From Moniliophthora roreri (taxonomy: Eukaryota; Basidiomycota; Agaricomycetes; Agaricales; Marasmiaceae), in assembly GCA_001466705.2 (NCBI GenBank), contig LATX02000198.1, positions 372,001 to 436,000 of the forward strand: 64,000 bases of DNA, given 5' to 3'. Of the stretch, positions 23,190 to 33,034 are shown one piece after another (the stretch's first letter is position 1; each line of letters opens with the position of its first letter). The notes under the pieces are model-generated. The model was not told the origin of the DNA, did no database searches, and was given only the letters and a program-made list of their open reading frames with translations. The position numbers and the translations under genes are program-made.

Positions 23190-24028
23190 CTAAGAGGACG
23201 AGATCGAAGCGCTTTCAATCGTCTACCGGATTTATCGAGCAAGTTCAGCAGATGTACTTGACTTGATGGGCAAGGAAGGTAGTTTTGGGTTCGCAATGGC
23301 GGAAGACGCAGCTAGTGGACTTCTGAAGGACAGGGCGAAGGTGGTTCGAACTCTGCATTTTACGTATCCTTTTGAATCTTGACCCACGGGATCTTGCGAT
23401 ACGAATATGTCATTCCGCTGTACACGCCCTCCAAAACGGTACGTCGAATTTCCTCGATCGCTTTACACGTGCTTGTGCGATAATGAGCTGCTGATGCCCG
23501 CTGAGGACGGCCTTTTGGCAAATTCTAGTCGACAATGAAAAAGGCGATGAAAATGGCATGGACCTTGTGGAAGAGGTGATAAGTAAATGAAGCTGACAAC
23601 ACTTTAGTGCAGAGATATAGCAGTAAGAAGCTCATCTCAGGCAACACGTAACTACTTGGGATTCAGAGCGGTCTTGCTACAGTTTGAATAATAAATTGTC
23701 GAAAAGTCAATGGCCATGAGTAGCACCAAAGGAGCACGTAAAGTACGTATTTCACTGGGCTTGTGGGAGGAGAGGAGAGCGAGTTTAGGTCACAGCCACA
23801 TCTTTTTCGCTCTCCGCCGTCCGGTGACTACGCTGAGCAGTCCGCACGTCAGTGCTACAGATAGTTTCCACAATACTCAAAAGGAATATCATTTTGCCAG
23901 ATAGTATTCAATGAGATACGCTAATGTCAAGATATAGTCCTGAGATAGAATAAAGTGGATTATTCGGCGACCCCTACCAAACGTGTACTGCGTACCAAGA
24001 AAGACCTTCCGCCGCTACGAGTCTGCTA
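23190..24028. other. Spacer upstream of array copy 2
   Basis: The first 450 bases resemble the region upstream of copy 1. The rest up to copy 3 shows no gene; an open frame at 23710-23904 (plus) is short and unsupported. Confidence 0.4.
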
Positions 24029-25198
24029 TCAGCCAGGGATCAAACAAGACTCGATGATTTTGCGACATTCTTCGATTATCGCCCTAATTTTCTCCGTGTT
24101 TCCCTCCTGTGAGTGAAGTCGAGCTTCGACCATTTGTTCCAGTAAACCTAGACTCGCGTGATCGCCGTGGTCAATGACAAGCCTTCGGACATGGTCCAAG
24201 GCTTTTTCAACGCAAGTCTGCGTAGCTTGGGTATTTGAGAATCTGTTCGTGACCTCGGCTTCCGTCAAGAGACCCAGTAGAACGACGCGCTCCCTCTGTA
24301 GCTCGAACGAAATCTGACGATCCTTAGGTCGAATGGTATATCCACCAGGCATCTTTGATTTGGCGATACTGAGTGCTGACTTGCTTAAACGGGTCTCGGG
24401 AGCTCGAATGACCTAATAAAACTGTAAAAGACGGCGCAAACTAATAAACAACGAGGACTTCATACCTGAGGTCCATCATCAGGTATTTGTGCCACACGTT
24501 GAGCGGATCCTCTGGTGATCGGATTCATCTTCACGATCAACAGATATCAGTGCAAGCCGTGACTTGGGGATGGAAGAAGTCTCACCTGGTCATCGATATT
24601 CTGCCCTTGAACTATCCTAGATGCATGAGCGTAGTCACTGCCATATCGTGCCTTATGAGGTGTCAGTGTACATTGATCCTCTACACATCAAGTTCGTACC
24701 TGATAGCCATTCTTGGGAATGTCGAGGTTGGGCTGCAAATCTAACAATTGGCCACCACTGTCGTCATCGTCACTGGAGTCCGAGATGTTGACCACTGCAA
24801 TGATTTTTCGGCGCATTGTCACATTTGGTGGACATACACGACTATGACCAGCCCTGTTTCGATAACTCGCTGAGACAACGTCTCGGTCCCTCAGTATTTG
24901 CTGAAGTTGGATTGGTCGTCGATTTCCTGGGTGACGTTCGGTGTAGACTTTGCAATTGCGACAGATCATGTTCTTCTTGCCATAGCATCGAGAGGAATAC
25001 CACCGATTCCCAGAACTGTATGTAGCCTTGCAGTGGGAACACTCTCGTGCAGGTTGCCGATAAATTTCGTCTTCATGGGCTCTACGAGACTAAAAACATT
25101 GCATCAGTAACGAGAAATACAATGCCTTTGAGCATACTACTCCAACATACTGTCACGGTGCTTGCCTGAGATGAACCTGAAACGTCCTCTGAGCCCAT
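24029..25198 (-). CDS. GATA-like zinc-finger protein, array copy 3
   Basis: Five phase-0 exons (25151-25198, 24700-25089, 24586-24651, 24466-24528, 24029-24412) give 316 residues. The short first exon encodes MGSEDVSGSSQASTVT. One finger follows: CSHCKATYSSGNRWYSS … KKNMICRNC, with a loop of 22, longer than the 17-18 of textbook GATA fingers. An acidic patch (DSSDDDDSGG) precedes three short exons, and the last exon carries the helical segment RERVVLLGLLTEAEVTNRF … LEQMVEARLHSQEGNTEKIR … ECRKIIESCL. This parallels copies 1 and 2 exon for exon, but the second finger is absent. The five-exon layout with small middle exons strongly supports common descent. Function is inferred only as DNA or protein binding. 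Confidence 0.72.
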
Positions 25199-26162
25199 AA
25201 CTATTGCGCGACGGAAGTCCTCTGAAGTTCAACTGGTACCTATCGTGGAGTCAAAATACAGCTCCAAACGCGTTTATAACGATCAAAGGCACCCACAATA
25301 CAATGAAAGATTGAGGTGCGGGAGACTGATAGCTGGCGTCGAGAACAAGAGCGCAAAAAGATATAAGTCTGATTCGACCCTTCGCGGCATTTCCCGCTTA
25401 GTGACTCGTTCTACAGCACACGTTCTGAAGCTCGACTGTGGTCAGAGTTAACCCTGCCATGTTGTCAGATTTTTACTTCCTAGTTCCTAGTTGAGCGCGG
25501 CCCAGTCATTTCAAGTTCAGTCAATTGGGCAGTGGAATCATGGACATGTAATTTACGTACTTGCAAGTCGGCCATCTGGATCCGAGAGCAGTTATGAGTC
25601 TGCAGGCATCGCGCTTGTGAACGATTTGTAGGAGCGTAGCCAACTTGAAAAACTGTTAAAGACGAAGAGACTCAGCAAAGCGTCGAGGACCACTGATTCT
25701 TCCGGCAAGAGAAAACACATGACGATGACTTTCCCATACCTTCTATATGAGGAAACCCGAGAGATGAATCTGGACCAGTCAAGGATGACTGCAATGATTC
25801 AAACGTTCTATGACCTCGAGGCAAACGAGTCAGTAGATCTGATAGTGAGCTACAGTAATACATACATACCCAAGGGAACCAAGAGACCTTATATGTATGC
25901 TGGAACAGCGAGAAGCTTGCCTCAAGTCCAACTCGATGGCTTTCCAGAATGGGAGTTATGGCGAGAAGATCTTGCTCAGATTCAAAAAATCAATGAATTG
26001 CCACAGACAGTCTAACTATCAAGTAAAATAACACTATGTACTGTAAATGGGTAGGTACTTGGTTACAATGAGGCTGAAGCCAGTCAAAAAACATGCTATT
26101 GTGCGCGAAAAAGTAACCTGATCCAAGAAATATCGTCGGCCACTCGCCAAGAAATGCATGCA
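25199..26162. other. Spacer between array copies 3 and 4
   Basis: It contains the promoter side of copy 3 and an isolated plus-strand open frame at 25719-26015, listed separately. No repeat stands out. Confidence 0.35.
25719..26015 (+). CDS. Doubtful 98-residue open frame
   Basis: A single open frame starting MTMTFPYLLYEETREMNLDQ and ending INELPQTV. Its composition is balanced and protein-like, and it is the only plus-strand frame in the array with this quality. It has no recognisable domain, signal peptide or intron, and its context (between two minus-strand paralogs) gives no support. It may be a remnant exon. Confidence 0.25.
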   Translation: MTMTFPYLLYEETREMNLDQSRMTAMIQTFYDLEANESVDLIVSYSNTYIPKGTKRPYMYAGTARSLPQVQLDGFPEWELWREDLAQIQKINELPQTV

Positions 26163-27262
26163 CTATGATAATGAGCCAGAAGTCCACTGAGAGTCAATAT
26201 GTTTCCTGCATTTTTCAATTATGATCATTGTTTCCTCCAACTTGAAGCCATCGGCCTTCAGGCTGAACTGAGCCTTGATGACTTGTTCCAGTAGATACAC
26301 ACTGGTGTCATTCCCGTGTTCAGCCTTGACCAGTCGACGGGCATGGTTCAAAACATGTTCCATGCAAGCCTGCATAGCCTGGATGTTTGCGAATTGAGAC
26401 ATGATCTCCGCTCCCTTCAAGAGGTCCATGATCCTGGCGGCGTGTTCCCTCGGTTCCGCGTGAGAAACGACAGTGACAATGTCCCGTCGCTCAATTTTTA
26501 TGGCGGGGGTTTGATGCCTTTCCAAGGTCTGTGACAAAATGTTAAGCCAGTGTTACTGCGCAATTGAAGTAGAATCTACAAACCTTGGGTCTTTGCGGTT
26601 TGACTCGAGCAACACCTCCTTCCAAGAGTAAGGACCTCTTTTCATTCCACAAACATGAGTGTAAGCCATTGTGTGGTACTAAAATGTTCTTACCTTTGAT
26701 TGTTTATTACTGTTCTCTTCTCGAACTGTCCTGCCAGTACTGAAAAACGAACCATAGCCAATAGCATTTCGCATCTTAATAGTAGCAATTGATATGAGTA
26801 TAGAGCAATTAGAACCAGAACAATAGATTCATACCCGATAACCATTTCTTAGGGTTTTTAGGTGGTCTGAATCGTTGCCATTGCTGCTAAATTCATCATC
26901 GGAATCGTCTGAGATGTCAACCACTTTAGGGATAGCTTGCGGGGGCACTGCCCTTGGATAAGGAGCGTTAGCTGCCCAACGTCGCCGTCGCTCGCGTTCA
27001 AGACTGCGCGATCGTGGACGCCCTGTTTTGAGTGCGTATTGGTAGCAATTGTAACACACTTTTTTCCCGTCATAGGCCTGTGAAATGTGCCACCGATTTG
27101 CGGAAGTCTTCGTCGTCTTGCAGTGCTCGCATAGTACACGAGGAGGGGGACGATGGCCATCGGTTTCACGGACACTATGAGACTAATAATACTGGATAAG
27201 TCATGGACAAGCACAGTGTAAAAGTATCAACGTACTGCTGTATGTGTAACCATACTTGACAT
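26163..27262 (-). CDS. GATA-like zinc-finger protein, array copy 4
   Basis: Five exons (27236-27262, 26835-27182, 26694-26774, 26584-26637, 26163-26528), all phase 0, give 291 residues. The first exon is nine codons (MSSMVTHTA). The finger is CEHCKTTKTSANRW … DGKKVCYNCYQYALKTGRPRS, with a loop of 21. It keeps the KTT-x-T and W of GATA fingers but has CYNC in place of CN-x-C. An acidic stretch (DISDDSDDEFSSN) follows, then two small exons, and the last exon with the helical segment REHAARIMDLLKGAEIMSQF … LLEQVIKAQFSLKADGFKLE … IIIEKCRKHIDSQW. It has one finger like copy 3 and has lost or never had the second. A DNA-binding role is inferred from the finger type. Confidence 0.72.
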
Positions 27263-28014
27263 TGCTGTTGAGCAGAAACCTGAAATTTATCGCAAGTTCA
27301 GATGCGAGTTCGCTCAGAATGGGTGAAAGGCATACGATGCAATCAAGGAGACAGCTTGCGCACACTACACAAAAATCTGGGAGCAGTTACTGAGTGAACA
27401 CGAGAGTACGTTCAACGGGAAATCGGAAGAGATTTTGGTCGCTCCCGCTTATATCTGTACTGCAGTGCAAAGCCAAAGGTGACTTGATTTGCACGAGTTC
27501 TAGTTCGAGCGTGGTTCTATCTCTTAGATGGATATTCCTTCTTCCTAGATCGTCGTACGTGACTCATTGTCAATCTGTAACGTTGGCTGGAATACTGACT
27601 TCCGCCGAAAACGGTATTTTTGCAAATCACTGAAAGTCTAATCAATTCAGTAATAAAACGAGCGTGGGTTGGGTACATGACAACAGATAAGTTACATATC
27701 TCCGCATTAACATAAATTATACGAACATTCCAGGGCCCTAAGGAAAGAGATGAAATGAGTCAATCAAGCTGAGGACCGATTCATTGCGGACATAGTCACA
27801 TACCTAAATTAGTCTATATGCATCGAAAGATGGGTATACTACAGTATCGAGCAAGTAAGGAGAGGCATAGGGAAAAGAGCGGAGTCCATATGTTATATGA
27901 AAGCAAGCAATATACGAGAGAGGGGAGAAAGAGAGAGAGAGGAAACACTGTTCGTGCCGTGACCAAACGCGCTCGCTGATAAGCAGGCACATCACTATGC
28001 CACGCCCGGACATT
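27263..28014. other. Spacer between array copies 4 and 5
   Basis: Upstream region of copy 4 plus the 3' flank of copy 5. A purine-rich tract (GAGAGAGGGGAGAAAGAGAG) sits near 27914-27940. No gene was found. Confidence 0.4.
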
Positions 28015-29198
28015 TTACTGATCCGTCGAGAGCTCTTGTCGGATTTCGTCCATTGCCGCGTCGATACAGGTAACGGCGCCGTCGGAATTTCCGCTGCCCA
28101 GGGCCAGTTTAGCATTGGTCATTAGCTCTAATAGTGCTAGATGGTGTCGCCGGGAGGTGCTAGAAGAGTCGCTATCGCTCGAGGTACTCGATTCGCTTCC
28201 ATGTCTTGCGAGGGGACCACGTATAGACATCCGCCTAGGGGGTAAGTTTGGCCGGCCCCATAAGGCTTCAATCCGTGAAACGTGTCCGATTGTACCGGGA
28301 GCGCCACCGTACATCTTTAGGGGATAACATGAGCGTAGTTCGTCGACAGACTAAATGGTGTCACGAACCTGTAGCTCATGCTCAGTATCGTCCGAGTCGC
28401 AAATATCGTCCTTCTGTAGAGATGACCGAATGGAGGAAGTCTTGTGAATGATCAATATCGGAGGGTCGACACGGTGACCTGGGGCAGACGTGACATGAGT
28501 AAATCCCACGCAACTCCGGTTATTGTGAGAACATTCCACGTACCTTCGTATTTGCGGCTCAACAGTTGTCGAGCAGTGGGGGCAATAGATTGTGAGATGG
28601 GTTTTGACAATGGTTCGGTCTTGCGAGTGAGAATCTGTCTAGCGGTAGGCGTTGTCGACTGGGAACTGGGTTTCCGGTTGCGCAGCCTAGGCACGCTAGG
28701 TGACTGGTCTTGGGGAAGACGTCCATGGCTACTCTCTTGTAACCCACAACGGTTGCAGACCCGTTCGCCTGGATGCAATTTTGAAGCTCTCCACATCGGG
28801 GTAGTGCTGGTCTTGCAGTGGAAGCAGCATTGATCAGGCTGGTCCTCGTCCTTGAAGGGGACTTTTGGAGGTTTGGGTGTCAGGGAAGGAAGCTGCTTGT
28901 GAACCTTCTCGTACAGTCCACACCTATTGCACAGTTTTTCGCCAAAGTGCGACGGGAGCTTCGAGACACGCCATAACGGTGTTTGGGTGGTCTTGCAGTG
29001 AAAGCAGGCCTGTACAGACGAGTCCTTGTCTTTGTCCTTGTCCTTGTCCTTCGACTGCTCTGTTTCCGTTGGGGTATTGGGGGTATCGGGGGTATGAGGC
29101 GCACTGGCGAACTTGCCATTGAGTTTACGTGCAACTGCTGGCTATCCGGGGAGTCAGAGATTGGTGCTAGAGTGGAGAGATCGGGTACCCACCAGCAT
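28015..29198 (-). CDS. GATA-type zinc-finger protein with two fingers, array copy 5
   Basis: Four exons (29189-29198, 28544-29137, 28369-28478, 28015-28314) give 337 residues. The first exon is only MLV plus one base, echoing the tiny first exons of copies 1-4, though a longer upstream exon cannot be excluded. A repeated Lys-Asp run (KDKDKDKDKD, from a GTCCTT microsatellite near 29030) precedes finger 1, CFHCKTTQTPLWRVSKL … CNRCGL (loop of 21). Finger 2 is CFHCKTSTTPMWRASKL … CNRCGL (loop of 19). Both keep the TP-x-WR and CN-x-CGL features of true GATA fingers. A linker with two similar APTARQ(L/I)L segments leads to a Ser-rich stretch and the short helical end LLELMTNAKLALGSGNSDGA. It is likely a sequence-specific transcription factor. 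Confidence 0.75.
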
Positions 29199-29887
29199 TT
29201 TTAATCGTTCGTGCTCCGAATTATTGAAGAAATAGAGGTGCTCTAAAGTTCTGGATGACCTGTCAGCCACTGAAGATGAACTAGCCGAATAATCCTTACC
29301 AGCGGCCTAATACTGGCAAATTAAACAAATAAGGATGTGCCAGCCCAGACGAATATCATCCAGACTCCTCAGATGGGGGGGAAGAGAATCAAACGAGGTT
29401 AACGAACGCGGGGAAAGAACGCCAACCAGTGTCCGCGTACACGTGTCGGTGTTTGTCAATATTTCTTAGTGCGCGAAAATAGGCCCGGGGTCGAGGCGCC
29501 GACTACCTCCGATAGCCAAGGAACTGGGGTTTTCTCTCGATTACAGCCAGAATACAACGAGAAAGTAATATATATCGTCTCTAGATTACATACAAACAAC
29601 ATTTGTCCTGAAGCTGCCTCCATCACCCGTTGTTATCCTCGAAAGCCTGAGCTTCTGAGTTTCGCCGCTGGATTCCCTCGGGTAGAGACCGGTTCTCTCC
29701 GTCGTTATGTCAGTAGACACGTTAATGCATTTTCCACGCTGTCCTTATGGCACGATGACTGACGCGAAACCTCGTAAGACCGCTGCAATTTGCCGCTCTG
29801 AAAATGGCAATGGATGACAAGGGGTCGACTTGTCGAGTGGGGATGATGGGAACAGTGATGCTTTCCATGAAGGGTAGGGTGAAGAGG
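29199..29887. other. Spacer between array copies 5 and 6
   Basis: An open minus frame upstream of the called start of copy 5 (to about 29305; contains SSVADRSSRTLEHLYFFNNS) could be an extra coding exon. Beyond that no gene is seen. Confidence 0.35.
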
Positions 29888-30725
29888 CTAACGGACGCGT
29901 TCCATGACCCTATCAATAAGAATTTCGGCGTCCTGTATTCTGCCAGATCTCAAGGCGGTCTTCGCGTCCTCCAACATATCGTACAGTCGGGGGTGAGCCT
30001 GACCTTCCTCGGTTAAACGAGGGTCCAATACACCCGCAAGATCTTGTTCCGAACTGCTTGTGGTTCTGTCTGATGAGTAGGCCATTGATATTTGTGCCGG
30101 GAAATTGTGAAGTGGTTTTGCGGGCGTTGACCTACTATCACTGGTAGGAACTTGATGGTGAAGGATCTTAAAGAGCTACCGCCGTCAGCGCCCATAACTG
30201 AGACGGATAGGATCTTACTCACCTGGGACGGGGGGCCGTCCACGTCCGCACCATCAGAATCATCTTCTTCACCCTTCCCATCTATAGGTGGAGCGTGCCC
30301 ATTGGACGATGCACCTTCTGCCGCGGGCGTCAGTTTTCTAATGCAACTTTGAACTTTGGGTAGTTCTCACCGGATCGATGAACTGGTCGTGCACGATTGT
30401 GAATCCGCTCATGAAGACCGCATTTATTGCAGAGAATTTGGCCAGGGTTGAGGGTCGAACGACGCCATTTGGAACTATCGGATGTAGTATGGCAGACAAA
30501 GCAAGACTTGAATTTGCCAACTGTCGCTGAGCGTTTCGAAGTGGTCAGGTAATTCTGTTGAACCTGAACTGGGCGAGGCTGCTGATGCTTGCGTTCATAT
30601 AGACCACAGCTATTGCAGAGCCTCTCTCCTGCATTCAATTTTGAAGGTCGCCACTCGGGACTTTCAGTGGTATGGCAATTAAAACAAATTCGAGCTGGAG
30701 GTGCAGGTTGCGTGTCTTTGGGCAT
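29888..30725 (-). CDS. GATA-type zinc-finger protein with two fingers, array copy 6
   Basis: From ATG 30725 the first exon encodes MPKDTQPAPPARICFNCHTT and two GATA-type fingers: CFNCHTTESPEWRPSKL … CNSCGL (loop of 19) and CFVCHTTSDSSKWRRSTL … CNKCGL (loop of 20), each followed by a basic R.RPV stretch. The frame then stops at 30330, while a second frame continues as KLTPAAEGASSNGHAPPIDG into an acidic linker. After an intron ending near 30182 it reaches the helical end LYDMLEDAKTALRSGRIQDA … VMERVR, stop at 29888. The link is uncertain: a 41-base intron from a weak GTGCAC donor would join the frames, whereas the better GTGAG donor leaves only 17 bases. Either the second finger's tail is clipped by that intron or the gene carries a frame break. 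The family call is firm. Confidence 0.68.
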
Positions 30726-32245
30726 GATTCCTAGAATTCAGGATACTGGTGACAAACAGACTGAGTTAAAATTTATTCAAATTTATCGAGAGTTGTCGAC
30801 ACTCGCCTTTCCGAAGGTTTAGCTAGACGAAGGAAATGGGGAAAGGGAGGATAGATATCAGCGATAGATGATCCCAAACCTTGACCCTTACTACATACAT
30901 TAGTCATGCACGTGCACTGTCGGCTTTGTTCGGCAAGGACTAGGTTATCGATACTGGAGTCGATATCGATGAAACTACTCTTGACCTTTAACAACCACCA
31001 TCGTTTCTCTTACCCTCGAGAATATGTACAGGTCAGATGAAATATACATTCTTACTCACTAAAAGGCTTTGGATAGATCAGATAGTCGCTTGACTGACTG
31101 TTTACTGCAAACTATACAGTCGATGGTCGATGAGCTACCTTTCTCGTTTCTTTGGTTCAGCAAAGTCTCTTTTTTTTCTTGTCAAGCGTCGATATTTCGA
31201 CATTTCCTCAAGATACAGTTCCCAAAACCTTGCTTTCAGTGCGACTTTGAAGCCATTCTGGGACGTCGGATCGATTAGGTTTGGGAGGTTGTAGGCAGGA
31301 ACCCTGTATTGTCATCCCCCACTCTATTGGAAGCGGACATGGTAAAATTTTCATTTCTTTCCGACTTGATCCTTTCTTACATCTTGCACTAGAAGGAATT
31401 CCCGCTACTCTTTTACGTCCGCAGCCTAAATCACCCCTGAGTACCTCTCTGGTGCTTGATTTCATAGGAAGCTCTCTAAGTCCTTAAGTTGTCCGTGGCC
31501 TCAACGAGGCGCGGATGTAAGCAATACGGACATTTGTTTTCTGAACAGTGATTCAGCATCGCGCATCACTACGCCGAATACAGGTTTGCTTTTCCTTACA
31601 TGTCAATGCGGTACACTGTCTAACTCGTAGTCTGCGATTTACTCAGGTCCACCCCGGTGATACCGAGGAGTGTCCATCGGATCTTGGATTCAGCAACCGC
31701 TAGACTAAGTCTTCATTGGGTCACCCGCTTTTGAATAGCGTTTGGTAAGTTATGCGGCAAGCTATCCTGACTTCAGTTGTCTGCAGGCCCCGGACATGAA
31801 GGAAGCGATCTGTGAAGGTTTCAGCTCGAGGTTGCAGCCTTCGACCCTATGGGCAATCACAACTCAAAGGTTGCACCGCTTGTCGTGGAACCTTGTGCTA
31901 CACGCCTACGCGTCGTTCCTTGGGTTGGATTTGCCTTGCTCAGGTTCGAGAGGTATGTGTCCATGGGTTTTAACGTGGCTTATTTGGCTCATACCGAATA
32001 GGTTACTCTATTGAATCGATAGTGCTGAGGCTTTTGCAATCGTATGACATTTACATGACACGGGTATGTTACCTCTTGAAAGTGTCGGTGAGTTCATCGT
32101 CACGCATGCTGTCACACCCTTCGTAGACTGCGCTATGATTTTTGAAACTGCATTAGCTATGTTATTATGATGTCCATTTCGCGTCATGTCAGATGTATCC
32201 GTGAGACCGTCGGAACTTGGTCTGACTTGGTGCTCCTCATCTGGA
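30726..32245. other. Gene-poor stretch upstream of the array
   Basis: About 1.5 kb without a convincing coding frame on either strand. It should contain the promoter of array copy 6. No tandem or inverted repeat was recognised. Confidence 0.4.
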
Positions 32246-32896
32246 TCAGCACAGTAGTAGGTGGTGGCAGATGATCATGATCGCTGTGAGTGTTGTCCTT
32301 GGGATGGGCTTGACTAAAACTGACGGACCGTTTATAGCCTTCGCGAAGTTTTTTGCTTTGCTGTCAATGGAAGACAGACGCGATTGGTTGTTTCTATCGG
32401 CGTAACCATCGCTTCCGTACACGGGATAACCTCGCGTTGAACTGCCACACGAAATGAATTCACAACGGCGACATTGTTTTCTCGACAAGTTGTACTTCGA
32501 TTTCACATCGATCCCTTCTGGATTGGAAGATCCATGTCCCTGGAACACAGCTGCCAATGGCCATGCTTCGACGCCAAACTTCGACGCGAAAATAGGTCCG
32601 CTTCGCATGTCCGCCGCATCGGCTCACAGGGGGTTGGCCAAGCCGTAGATGGAATCCAGCAGAGCTTGTAGTCTTGACGCTCCAATCCTGTTATTCTTTG
32701 GCCCTTTGGCTTGGTTACTCCGTGAGTACAGCATATGAATCACTAGATTCGTCAGAACGGGGTCACCGATCAAGATTTCTAGTCCATTCCAGGCTTTATT
32801 CAGACTTCCGGAAAAAGCCGTGTCGGCCTGATCAAAGTCTTTTTGTGGGCACACGCTCAAGTTTTTGAGCTGGGTCGTCCAAATCGGGTAACCCAA
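32246..32896 (-). pseudogene. Possible gene relic with an in-frame stop
   Basis: One frame reads through about 216 codons, broken only by a TGA near 32621. Upstream it gives WNGLEILIGDPVLTNLVIHM and ASRLQALLDSIYGLANPL, and directly after the stop MRSGPIFASKFGVEAWPLAA, KQCRRCEFISCGSSTRGYPV and SRLSSIDSKAKNFAKAINGP. The composition on both sides of the stop looks protein-like, and no GT-AG pair cleanly removes it. No family is recognised. It lies head to head with the esterase at 33035, sharing its upstream region. It could be a decayed gene or chance. Confidence 0.3.
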
Positions 32897-33034
32897 CGCT
32901 TAAACCCTACAGCTGGCCCCTTCCGATTATCTGACCAATGTTTCACTTTTAAACACTTGTTGTCGTTCAGTCAATCCTTTCACCCCTTTTCCTACTTCGC
33001 CCTCCCTGTCTTCCCTTTTCCCCTTACCCTCAAC

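Noticed and set aside
28880..29134. Arg/Pro-rich frame over array copy 5
   Set aside because: It is a shifted reading of the Lys-Asp microsatellite and finger 1; the called frame contains both GATA fingers.
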